Source: Lineus longissimus (taxonomy: Eukaryota; Nemertea; Pilidiophora; Heteronemertea; Lineidae). From it: a stretch of 64,000 bases of DNA. The DNA lies in NCBI RefSeq assembly GCF_910592395.1, contig NC_088312.1, forward strand, positions 15,879,292 to 15,943,291, given 5' to 3'. Numbering within the stretch: the first letter of the stretch is position 1; each line of letters starts with the position of its first letter. The translations under genes were made by a program, and so were the position numbers. The notes under the pieces are model-generated. The model worked only from the letters and a program-made list of their open reading frames with translations. It ran no database searches and was not told where the DNA came from. Below, one piece after another: positions 40,734 to 50,284 of this stretch.

Positions 40734-43262
40734 TATGGGGGCTCGTCCGAATTTTTTTGGCCTGGTCTTCGATCGGATGTGGTAAAATTTTGTAGAGAGT
40801 GCCATACTTGTCAAGTTGTTGGAAAGCCAAACCAGACAATACCCAAGGCACCCCTTCGACCGATACCATCTGTTGGGGAGGCTTTTAGCAGGGTAATCAT
40901 TGATTGTGTTGGCCCTTTGCCAAAGTCGTCTAGTGGAAACCAATACTTGTTAACGATCATGTGTGCAGCGACAAGGTTCCCCGAAGCCATACCTCTCCGT
41001 AACATTACGTCCAGATCTGTTGTAAAGGCTTTGATCAGGTTCTTCAGTTGGGTCGGCCTGCCAAAGGACGCTTTGCAGTCGGATAACGGCTCTAACTTTA
41101 TTTCCAAAATCTTTCAACAGGTTATGAGTCAGCTTGGAATAAAGCATGTAAAATCTAGTCCTTATCATCCTGAATCTCAAGGGGCCTTGGGGAGGTTCCA
41201 TTCTACACTGAAGAACTTGCTTTCTGCCTATTGCTATGAGAATGAAAAGTCATGGGATGAAGGAGTCCCACTGGTTCTTTTCTCTGTTAGAGAATGTGTT
41301 CAGGAATCTTTAGGTTTTAGTCCTTTTCAGTTGGTGTTTGGGCACGAGGTTAGAGGCCCTTTGAAGTTGCTCCAAGAAATGTGGCTTTGTGAGTCAGAAG
41401 ATATTGGTACTGAACGTGGTGTAAATCTTCTAGACTATGTTTCGAAATTTCGAAACCGGTTGTTTAGAGCTGTTGAGATGGTAACGTCAAATTTGGAATC
41501 CAGTCAGTCAAAAATGAAGTCTTTGTTTGACAAAAAAGTCAAGGAGAGAAATTTTCAAGTAGGGGACCGTGTATTGGCTCTTCTACCCCTTCAGGGTAAC
41601 TCTCTCCAGGCCAAGTATTCTGGCCCTTACAACATTATCAAAAAGGTTTGTGACACTGACTATGTCATTTCCACTCCAGACAGGGTGAAACAGACTAGAC
41701 TTTGCCATGTCAATATGCTAAAAGCGTATCACGGTCCTGATGTCTGTGCTACTGATACTTTGCTTGGCTCGGTTGCATTAAATTGTGTGCCTGAGAGTTG
41801 TGCTGATGAAGACGTATCAGACTATGTTCCAAGGTTGAAGAACTCAGATGTATTAAAAAATTTAGATGCAAAGTTAGCACATATTAAGATCAAGCGTGAA
41901 CGAGATGCTGTCAAGAGTCTTGTACTGGAATATTCTCATGTATTTTCTGATGCTCCGACTAAGACAAATGTTCTTGAGCATGATATTGATGTTGGTGAAG
42001 CAAAACCTGTAAAAATTGGTCCTTATCATAATAGTCCTGTTAAAAACCAAGCTCTTGAAAAGGAGGTAGAGTATATGTTGGAACATGATATTATTGAGCC
42101 GTGTCATAGTGAGTGGTCCAGTCCTTGTCTTTTAATCCCTAAAAAGGATGGTAGTTACAGGGTTGTTCAAGACTACCGCCGGGTAAACCTGCTCACAAAA
42201 ACGGATTGTTTTCCGAACAAAAGGCTGGATGACTGCATTGAAAAAGTGGGAAAGTCCAGATACATTAGCACTTTTGATATGCTTAAGGGATATTGGGTTG
42301 TCCCTCTCTCTGACAGGGCCAAGGATATCTCGGCTTTTACTACTCCTACTGGTTTATATCGTTATAAAGTTATGCCGATGGGATTTAAAAATGCTTCAGC
42401 TAGCTATCAGCGTTTGATGAATCGGGTGATGGAGGGGATGAGCAATGCTGAATGTTTTCAGGACGATGCTATACTTGGTGACGATTCGTTTGATGCACAC
42501 TTAGCTGCCATGCGGTCATTTTTTGAGCGAGTCAGTGATGCGGGCCTCACAATTAATTTGGTCAAGAGCGAGTTCTTCCGTGGTCAGGTGATCTATCTCG
42601 GCCACGTTCTTGGGCATGGCCTTGTTCGACCCATAGAAGCCAAGGTGAAGGCTATGTTGGAGTATCCTGCTCCAGGAAACAAGAAGTCTCTGATGAGGTT
42701 TCTCGGTATGGTTGGGTTTTATAGGCGTTTTTGCCCCAACCTATCTCAAATAGTTGCTCCGCTGACCAATCTGTTAAAAAAGGAGGTTCCATATCTATGG
42801 AGTGGTGAATGCGAAAGTAGCTTTCAAAAGGCGAAGGCACTTTTGATGACCAGTCCTGTACTTGTCGCTCCAGATTTTTCTAAACCGTTCAAGTTGGCTG
42901 TTGATGCCAGTGGTTTGGCCGTGGGCAGTGTGCTTTTGCAGGAAAATGAGTGTAGTGTTGATCGTCCTGTTTGTTATTTTTCCAAAAAGCTCAACCAGTA
43001 CCAGTTAAATTACTCTACAATAGAGAAAGAATGTCTTGCGTTGATCCTCGCTCTGCAGCATTTTTCGGTGTATCTGGATTCTCCATCGCATACAGTGGTT
43101 GTGTACACAGATCATAACCCTTTGGTGTTCATTCATAAAATGAAAAATCATAATGCTCGACTTATGAGATGGTGTATGTACTTGCAAGGATTCAATATCG
43201 AAATAAGGCACATTCGAGGAAAGGACAATGTGATTGCTGATGCTTTATCGAGGATGGACTAG
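40734..43262 (+). CDS. Inner element pol: integrase, reverse transcriptase, RNase H
   Basis: The long frame has no ATG at its start and reads straight from the primer-binding site into FFWPGLRSDVVKFCRECHTC, the second half of the integrase HHCC domain. The integrase core has VIIDCVGPLP (Asp) and QSDNGSNF (Asp), but the glutamate position reads GALGRFHSTLK, with Gly (GGG) where Glu is expected. A GPY-type C-terminal block (AKYSGPYNII) follows. The RT has EWSSPCLLIPKKDGSYRVV, FDMLKGYWVVPL and ECFQDDAILG (FQDD in place of YxDD). The RNase H has KLAVDASGLAVGSVLL, STIEKECLALILALQHF, YTDHNPLVF and RGKDNVIADALSRMD before the stop. No internal stop is present. Loss of the catalytic Glu predicts no strand transfer by its own integrase. 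Confidence 0.9.
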   Translation, partial: YGGSSEFFWPGLRSDVVKFCRECHTCQVVGKPNQTIPKAPLRPIPSVGEAFSRVIIDCVGPLPKSSSGNQYLLTIMCAATRFPEAIPLRNITSRSVVKALIRFFSWVGLPKDALQSDNGSNFISKIFQQVMSQLGIKHVKSSPYHPESQGALGRFHSTLKNLLSAYCYENEKSWDEGVPLVLFSVRECVQESLGFSPFQLVFGHEVRGPLKLLQEMWLCESEDIGTERGVNLLDYVSKFRNRLFRAVEMVTSNLESSQSKMKSLFDKKVKERNFQVGDRVLALLPLQGNSLQAKYSGPYNIIKKVCDTDYVISTPDRVKQTRLCHVNMLKAYHGPDVCATDTLLGSVALNCVPESCADEDVSDYVPRLKNSDVLKNLDAKLAHIKIKRERDAVKSLVLEYSHVFSDAPTKTNVLEHDIDVGEAKPVKIGPYHNSPVKNQALEKEVEYMLEHDIIEPCHSEWSSPCLLIPKKDGSYRVVQDYRRVNLLTKTDCFPNKRLDDCIEKVGKSRYISTFDMLKGYWVVPLSDRAKDISAFTTPTGLYRYKVMPMGFKNASASYQRLMNRVMEGMSNAECFQDDAILGDDSFDAHLAAMRSFFERVSDAGLTINLVKSEFFRGQVIYLGHVLGHGLVRPIEAKVKAMLEYPAPGNKKSLMRFLGMVGFYRRFCPNLSQIVAPLTNLLKKEVPYLWSGECESSFQKAKALLMTSPVLVAPDFSKPFKLAVDASGLAVGSVLLQENECSVDRPVCYFSKKLNQYQLNYSTIEKECLALILALQHFSVYLDSPSHTVVVYTDHNPLVFIHKMKNHNARLMRWCMYLQGFNIEIRHIRGKDNVIADALSRMD

Positions 43263-43863
43263 GACTCTTGGACATTGTCAATTCAGTGTGTTTGTGCAAC
43301 TCAGTTGAAAATAAATTGCGCGTGTGTTGCATATTGTGATTGCATACAAAGACGGTGTGGAATGTGACATTCAATCGGAAACGTTATCAAGTTTGGTGAG
43401 CAGTCTGTGTATTTGCTCTTCTGTGCCAAGCATATGCCCAAGTTATCTGAATCTGTGTCTTTACAAAGTGGTCAATTTAATGTAAATCTTTCTGTAGTCG
43501 TTTAGTATAACGGCATTACCTTCAACTCAAGGATGTGTGTAAAATTTGCTTTAGTGTCAGGTCATATGTTATATTCGTATAGCTTGTATGGTGAATGATT
43601 TGGTGAACACAGGTAGTGTGTATTTGTCATTTCTAGAATCAAGCCAAATTTTTAGAGATATTGATATTATGTTAAGCAATTCAGACTTTACAGTATATAC
43701 TTGCTGATAAAATTATTAGTGCATGTATCGGTGTTAATTCTGGTGCATGTTTGTTTAGCCTGTATCTTTTCTACTTTGGATTTCTACTGTTCAGTTTATT
43801 AATAGTAGAACTCATTTCTGTTGTCTTCTTATCCTATGTCAAGAAGCTTTTTAGTGGGGGGGA
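43263..43863 (+). other. Inner element 3' untranslated region
   Basis: About 600 bp without coding signal between the pol stop and the 3' LTR, ending in the polypurine tract at about 43852-43863. Confidence 0.7.
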
Positions 43864-44164
43864 TGTGACGAGGCTGGTTTGTCTTTGTCTCCGTTTCGTC
43901 TTGTCTCTCTGTCCTTGTCTCCGTTTCGTCTTGTCTCTCTGGTTGTGACGAGTGTGATTCACTTCGGGCAGATGGCACCACTGTTCTAGGTCAAGCGCCG
44001 CCATCTCTCAACCAGTGAACACGTAGATTTTCATCTCTCCAAACTTCTGTAAATTTCTCTATACATTCTCAAGTTGTGTTCATTAAATTATTTCTATTCG
44101 ATTTCTAGTGTTTTGTGGATTCTTTTAAGGCCACGATACTTTCGAGAGCCATTGTATCGTGACA
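43864..44164 (+). repeat. 3' LTR of inner element
   Basis: 301 bp, same duplicated pyrimidine-rich unit. The only difference from the 5' LTR that I see is G to A in GAGCC(G/A)TTGTATCG. Confidence 0.92.
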
Positions 44165-45950
44165 CCTTATTTGTTTGGTCAGCAGTTCATGTTGAGGACA
44201 GATAACGCTGCTGTCAGTCATATGCTGACGCTTACTGACGCCAACGAACAAATACAGCGCTGGCAGCTCTTCCTCTCTCAGTTCCACTTTTCTGTTACCC
44301 ACAGACCCGGTAGATTACATGTAAATGCCGATTTCATGAGCCACCTCCCCTGTGGCCAGTGTGGTAGGGATGAAGCACCAGAGCCCGACAGACCCAAGGG
44401 CCACACTAGGAAATTTCGCATTAAGGAATCTACCGATGTTCCTCCATGTTCACATACCACCGCTACTGACCATTCTGTAGAAGATAAAGTTGAGCAGCTC
44501 ATGATGGGCTGTGGTGCTGTGACCACTCGTGCTCAGGCCAGGAAAATGCAGCAACCTATGACCAAACCCACGGATAAGTCAACAGATGATACTGTCTCTC
44601 AATCTCCAACTGATGTACCGGAAGTCTCCTTACCCTATGACAAGCTTGCAGATCTACAGTTGTCTGACCCTGATATCGGCCCCATCTTGCAGTTAAAACT
44701 AGCCAATGCTGACTATCCCTCATACCAAACAGTGTCTGGTGAGAGTCTCAGTGTGAAAACCTTACGGCAACACTGGAGGCATCTCACAGTGGACAATGGG
44801 ATATTGTTCCGACGGCTAGAAGTAGCTGATAGGCCTACACGGACTCAGATAATTTTGCCAAGGATTCTGCGCAGTAGCGTAATGGAGCAACTTCATTCTG
44901 ACCCCTCTTCTGGTCACTTAGGCACTTTCAAGTCTCTTCAGCGTGTTAAATATATCGATTCTATTGGGTAGGCTGGCGGCGTGATGTCTCTCGCTTTGTC
45001 TCACATTGTGAGACATGTAATGTCATAAAACACCCCCACAAGAAGCGTGCAGTACCTCTTACACAACAGCTTTTTGGCGAAGCGTTTGAGCATGTCTCCA
45101 TCGATTTAATCGGCCCATTAAAGGAAACGCCAAGAGGCTACCGCTACGCGGTTACGATAGAAGACAATTTCACCAAATGGGTGGAAGCAGCACCACTCCG
45201 AGAGAGACAGAGACAGAAGAGACAGAGACAGAAGAGGTCTGCCAAGCCATCATTAAGGAGCTGGTTTCCAGGTTCGGGTGTATGTACATACTCCACAGCG
45301 ATCGCGGTCCACAGTTTGTCTCAAACCTCTACTCTTGTCTTTTGGAGAAGCTTGATGTTGCCCGTAGCCTAACCACCCCTTATAACCCCAAGAGCAATGG
45401 CTTGGTGGAAAATTTTAACAAGGTACTCAAGAGCATGCTTAAAACATACATATACGATCACAAGCAGAGTACGGGTGATTGGGACATCATGTTGCCAGTG
45501 TTTTTGATGGCGTACAGATCCTCTGTTCACAGTAGTACTGGGGAAACTCCCCATTTCATGTGGACTGGGCGGGAGATGAGGCTCCCGATTGACCTTCTAT
45601 ATTCGAAACCGTCTTATGTTCGTCAGCTGGAGGCTCGGTTCACGAAAGCGTATTCTTTGGTTCGAAATCATCTGAGACTCATCCAGCGCGTTCAGAAACG
45701 TCAGTATGAAACAAACTGTCCGAAGTACCAGTCACTTCAACGGGATGACTTCGTATGGTACTACAACCCCCGGAAGGCTTTTAAGGGGGATAAACATCTT
45801 CCTTGGACAGGTCCATATCTTGTAAAAGAGGTTAAGGAGGATTTCACTGTAATGCTACAGTTGAATCCTCAGGGTGACATGTATCGAACCCATGCTGATA
45901 AGGTGCGTCTCGCCAAGGGTATGACACTGGAGAAGTGGCTGAATCGATAG
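44165..45950 (+). pseudogene. Pol: RNase H end and integrase (outer element)
   Basis: The RNase H tail shows MLRTDNAAVSHML and RPGRLHVNADFMSHLP. The integrase zinc domain follows: HSDPSSGHLGTFKSLQRVK in the first frame, then after a frame change near 44950 the CETCNV Cys pair. The catalytic core has VSIDLIGPLKETPRGY (Asp), then crosses a (GAGACAGA)-like microsatellite at 45198-45238 that changes frame, and continues to ILHSDRGPQFVSN (Asp) and NPKSNGLVENFNKVLK (Glu present). A GPY-like end, LPWTGPYLVKEVKE, is near 45795. The stop is at 45948-45950. Two frame changes make it non-functional, although all three catalytic acids remain. Confidence 0.9.
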
Positions 45951-47517
45951 TATGGTATTGATGGTGACCCTAAATTGCTGTGTTATGTAAATGATGACAG
46001 TAGTTGGTATGAGTGTGGTTATCTCTGGCATTTAGACTTTTGTGGAGCAATCTTGCAATTGGGTAATTATTTCAACTGACTGCAGCTGGTTATAAGTATG
46101 ACTGTGTGATTGAATGTGTGACCAGCCTGATCAACTGGATGGATGATGAATGTATGTACATGTATGTTTCCTTTTGTCAAACCAGCATGCTGTCTGTACT
46201 GTATGTTATAGGCCATTGCACATTGGGTGCTGAACAGTTGTTGCATTGTTGGCCATTTCTTACCCCCTGATATGTAGATTTGCTCACGTTGACATAAGAA
46301 CTCCAGATGTAAACACTATCTGCCAAATGTACATGTACTATTATGTTGCGTATTTTGTGGTAGTGTGTAGTGCTAGTGGTTCACAGTGTTTATCATGGTC
46401 TTTTTACCACACACAGGCCACTTACTTTTCATGTGATGTGAATTAGCGACTTGTTTCGGACCAATTTGGCCATAAGTGTTAATGTTTGCCTAGTATGGGA
46501 TGTAACTACATTGATATACCAACTGTGTATTTCTATTCTTCATTTGGGTCAGCCAGCCACCTACAAAATGTGATTTTCTTTTTCTCATTGGACTCTTGAG
46601 CTGGCCGGATTGGTACTGGTCACTCTATAGCTGTGTATGCAACTGCATTTATTCGGACTTCTCTGGATAGTTTGTATTGTTCCATTGTGTGTAGTGTTAA
46701 TGGACATTCAGCTGGCCGGATTGTTACTGGTCATTAGTGATTACTGGACATTAAGCTAACCGGATTGTTGCTGGTCACACTTGTCCTTTGCCGTTGCTAG
46801 AGCCACTAAAGTTGGCCAGACTGATACTGGTCCTTCAAAAATAGACTATGGTACAGTGTAATTAAGTTTGAATATACACTGTATTCAGTGCAGTTGCCAG
46901 TGAATAGGAACTTGTGGTTTATATGATGGAATAGTGGGTTCATTAACTCACCATTAAAACTTTGTTACGGTACTGTGCTTGTAGTAATTGTGAGAGTATG
47001 CACTGAAGTTTTAATTTTCAAACAAGTAATTGTGGTACACATGTACTTTGTACCTTGTTAGTATGATCGTGATACATGAGGACTAGATGTTTCCTCAGGC
47101 TTTTGCTGATTTACGTTTTTGCATATGTGAGCCGTAAGGCTGCGGCACATATTGTTCTTTTACTGCGATTTCGTGTACTCATACATGTAGTTGGCATACA
47201 TGTATGTAGCTATTGGTATTTTTAGTATGGTACTTTTATTACATATATAAAGGATAGGTTTGATGTATGCTGCATGTTTGATGTATGATCCGGATGTATG
47301 ATTGATTAATAGTAGTATGTGGCAAGACTATGAATACTGGAGCGATGGTCTTCACCGTGAGGATAGTGAGTCTTTGTCAGCATTTACTCATGATGTTTAC
47401 ATGCAGTTGTTTTTGCATTGTCTTTTACATATATCGTTTTGTATAAATTTGGATAGATTTCACTACTTTTTCATGCCTGTCTCGAGGACGAGCCCTTTTT
47501 TTCAAAGGGGGGGATGA
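45951..47517 (+). other. Outer element 3' non-coding region with degenerate tandem motif and polypurine tract
   Basis: No envelope-like ORF is seen; frames are 71 codons or less. At about 46600-46840 there are four degenerate copies of agctggccggattg(t/g)tactggtcac. The region ends in CAAAGGGGGGGATGA, a polypurine tract directly before the 3' LTR. Confidence 0.6.
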
Positions 47518-47744
47518 TGTATGGTCCCCATGGTACTAAGTACTCTTTGAATTTAGCGCCCAGTAGGTGCTGCCTCCTGGCGTCCTTTTATGTAACATAC
47601 TTTGTATATGTGATTCAACGATGTTATGAACAATTGCTAGCCAATATAATAAGAAACTGAGAAACGTTGTTTAAATCCTTTATTTTCCCCACGAAACGAA
47701 CCTGACGAGGCCGTAGGCACTAAACATTGAGGAAGATCAATACA
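47518..47744 (+). repeat. 3' LTR of outer element
   Basis: 227 bp with three differences from the 5' LTR (ctttgaat for ctttaaat, aggtgctg for aggtactg, ttgtatatg for ttgaatatg). Confidence 0.92.
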
Positions 47745-47932
47745 CCGTGGTACCGGTTGAAGTAGAGGTTTGTTCTATGTATTGCCTCTATGTACTCCTC
47801 TGTTTTTACCATAGGACTTTCGATCGAAATAAGGACAAGCCTCGCTTTATTGACGTTTTTCAATGCATTGCTGTCTTTTCACACACACACAACTTCCACC
47901 TGGAGACGAGAGTGTGCTGGAATAATTTTCCA

Positions 47933-49212
47933 ACAAGTCACTAATAAGCGAGATATTGCACTTTTTCCCTTTTTTAGTTTTGGCCACCTGGTGGCCAAGT
48001 CGATAATTAGATCGGATCGAAATTCGGTGTCCGAGGTGACATGACGTAGGGAGTCATGTGTACTAAATTTCAAGTTCATAGCTTTTGAGGTTAAGAAACG
48101 TGCCATAGTTACACTGAAACAGCATTTGTCACTTTCACTTGAGAAACATCAGCAGAATCAAACCCTATCTAAATGACCATGCACGTAAATCTCTTGTACA
48201 AGCCACCGTAGTTTGCCGACTCGATTATGCAAATGGCCTTCTGTATGGAATAACTGACCAACTGATGTCGAAACTTCAAAAAGTGCAGAACACCGCAGCT
48301 CGAATAATAACAGGGACAAAACGGCAAGATCATATAACTCCGGTTCTCTTTCAGCTTCACTGGCTTCCGGTGCATTGTAGGGTACAGGATAAGATTCTGC
48401 TGTATGCCTACAAGGCACTGAATGGAACAGCGCCAATATACATTGAGGATTTAGTAAAGAGACACGCGCCAACTCGAGCGTTGCGTTCCACAGACCAGTG
48501 CCTTCTGTCGTTACCGAGAACCAGGACGGTACAACATGGAAATCGATCTTTCGAACAGGTGGCACCTGGCCTGTGGAATGCACTGCCGTTGGCCGTAAGA
48601 CAATCTTCCAGTCTCGATGTATATAAGAAGTCAGTGAAGATCTTATTTTTTAAAAGCTATTACAATGTTTAAATTTTTACAAGTTTTTACATGTATTATC
48701 AATATCTTATCTTTTTCAATATTTGTGTGCAATGAATGTTTTCTCTCTATAAAGCGCCCTAGAGCGAATTTTCTGATTAGGGCGCTATATAAATTCTGTA
48801 TAATAATAATAATAATAACAGCCAATTTACGCCATTCGAGCTATGTGACCTTAAAAATTTGGACAAAACCCGTATGACAAGTGATGTATCCTTCTTAGGA
48901 GTAACTACCACAAAAAGTTTATCGAAAACGGGTCATTCATAAAAGAGATATCACACTTTTTAGGTTTCCACTTTTGGCCCCCTGATGGCCAAGTTACTGT
49001 TAAGAATCAGATCCGGACTAAAATTCATTGTCAGAAGTCACCTGACCTGAGGGATTCTGTGTACAAAGTTCCAAGTTCATAGCCCTAGCGGTTAAGAAAT
49101 GTGTCACTATTTTTGAAATAGGATACGACGTCGACGACAACAACGGAGGACGACGATGGAAGATACACACTGCGGTCTTGTATAGACTCACCTAGACGGT
49201 GAGCTGAAAAAC
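47933..49212 (+). mobile_element. 5'-truncated CTCF-family hairpin element carrying a LINE insertion
   Basis: It starts inside a monomer (aagtcactaataagcgagatattgcac) and has ttggccacctggtggccaag at 47979, then the LINE insertion, then a second monomer from 48823 (ccaatttacgccatt, tgacctt, ggccccctgatggccaag). The end is a cgacgtcgacgacaac tail and the 3' hairpin CTCACCTAGACGGTGAGCTG near 49188-49207. Between 47750 and 47932 there is only short low-information sequence. Confidence 0.7.
48124..48816 (+). mobile_element. 5'-truncated L2/CR1-like LINE with AACAGC target duplication
   Basis: An open frame to 48672 encodes the C-terminal domain of LINE pol: CHFHLRNISRIKPYLNDHAR, VVCRLDYANGLLYG, LQKVQNTAARIITG and LHWLPVHCRVQDKILLYAYK. 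A 3' tail with an agggcgctatataaattc motif and (AAT)n repeats follows, typical of L2/CR1-type elements. AACAGC lies on both sides (48118-48123 and 48817-48822). Removing the LINE restores the monomer sequence. The surviving frame has no stop, so the insertion may be fairly young. It lacks the catalytic RT core and endonuclease. Confidence 0.85.
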
Positions 49213-50284
49213 TAGTGAACTTGACGGGGGGGGGGGGTCAAATAAAATTGGCCTAGGCCCAAATCATAAAAAAACTTATAAAAGTTAAATTTGAAAAAGT
49301 TCACCCTTATTTACTAAAGTTCACCATTGTAGAGTGTTGACACATGGCTTGCAATGCATACTTTACTTCCCTGCACATATTCTGCAGTGCATTGCATTTG
49401 TTCATGTACCGATATCGGGTGTATAATGTATGGTAAATAATGTAGGCCCAGTTCATGCAGCTCCCTCGTGGTTTTGCGTATCCGTAGACTGAGAATGGCA
49501 GTGCAATTGTTCGTTAATAATACCTCGCAATTCCAGCAGACTCCTTCATCGCTATTCTTTGTGTACTCTGACCAGTGTCACTATCAAAGTTTTACAACAT
49601 CATTGTCAATTTGACAAGAAACATGAGAAAACGTCAACTTCTTGTGAAGCGGTCCGCCATGTTTATCCAGCGTTCGATTCATAACTCGGGTTTCTTTTAA
49701 TTACGTCGATGATGTTTATAAAAACAAAGAGGCTATTCTTATAACAAAATTTTTGTCTGGATTTCAAAGTTTCTCTCCAGTAATTGTTATATTATTGTGT
49801 AATGGATAATTGTGAAGTATTACGATTATTTCATTCTGATGATCGGGAAGAATTTTCAGCAACACCGTTTTGTGTATAGAATGCACATGGTGTTCATGTG
49901 TGTTTTGATCTTCCACTTCTACTCAATGACTGAGTAAATTTAACGAGACAGAAAGCCAAAAACGGTTACACTTCCTATGTAAACAAGCTACGGGAGTCAT
50001 TCTATACTATGACTTTTCAAAAAACAGTTGTCATGGCCAATTGTACCTAGCAAATCAAGAGAAAATACAGAGAAAACTCACCTTGGTTTTCTGTCAAAAC
50101 ATCTACAAAGAATGAACTGAGCTAATGAATTTGGGTTTCTCTGCGTGTCTTTTATCAGCAATATCAATCAGAATAAGACAAAATCATCCCACAATACAAC
50201 CAAAGGCATATGACATTGAGAATCAAAATATAGGGAAATACCACTTTCTAACTGCTCATTATGACAAATTTAGATTGGAACAAT
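49213..50284. other. Gap (intron) without recognised gene
   Basis: A G run at 49226-49237; otherwise AT-rich with short frames. Nothing recognised. Confidence 0.4.

Larger units (their letters stand above)
40433..44164 (+). mobile_element. Inner LTR retrotransposon, integrase-RT-RNase H order, gag/protease missing, TSD CCTTA
   Basis: Two 301-bp LTRs (TGTGACGAGG…GTGACA) bound 3.73 kb. CCTTA flanks it on both sides (40428-40432, 44165-44169). The LTRs differ at one base, so the insertion is recent and younger than the outer element. One 844-codon frame fills the interior with integrase before RT, the arrangement described for Gmr1-type gypsy elements. The frame starts immediately at the primer-binding site, so gag, protease and the N-terminal part of the integrase zinc domain are absent. 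The 3' end has a purine tract (AGTGGGGGGGA) before the LTR. Confidence 0.92.
34391..47744 (+). mobile_element. Outer Ty3/gypsy-class LTR retrotransposon (nested host), TSD CCGTG
   Basis: Two 227-bp LTRs that start TGTATGGTCC and end AATACA bound the element. CCGTG occurs on both sides (34386-34390 and 47745-47749). The LTRs differ at three positions, about 1.3 percent. The internal order is SGNH-like ORF, Pro/Thr-rich gag part, CCHC gag part, -1 frameshift signal, protease, RT, RNase H (interrupted), integrase and a 1.5-kb non-coding 3' region. Without the inner insertion it is about 9.6 kb. Several frame changes and stops show it is no longer autonomous in this copy. Confidence 0.93.

Noticed and set aside
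40728-40745. Translation start of the inner pol at 40728
   Set aside because: The frame opens within the LTR without an ATG. The apparent start is only where the deletion fused the primer-binding site to the integrase frame.
46246-46446. Envelope gene remnant in the outer element
   Set aside because: The 66-codon frame has no signal peptide, cleavage site or transmembrane pattern I could defend.
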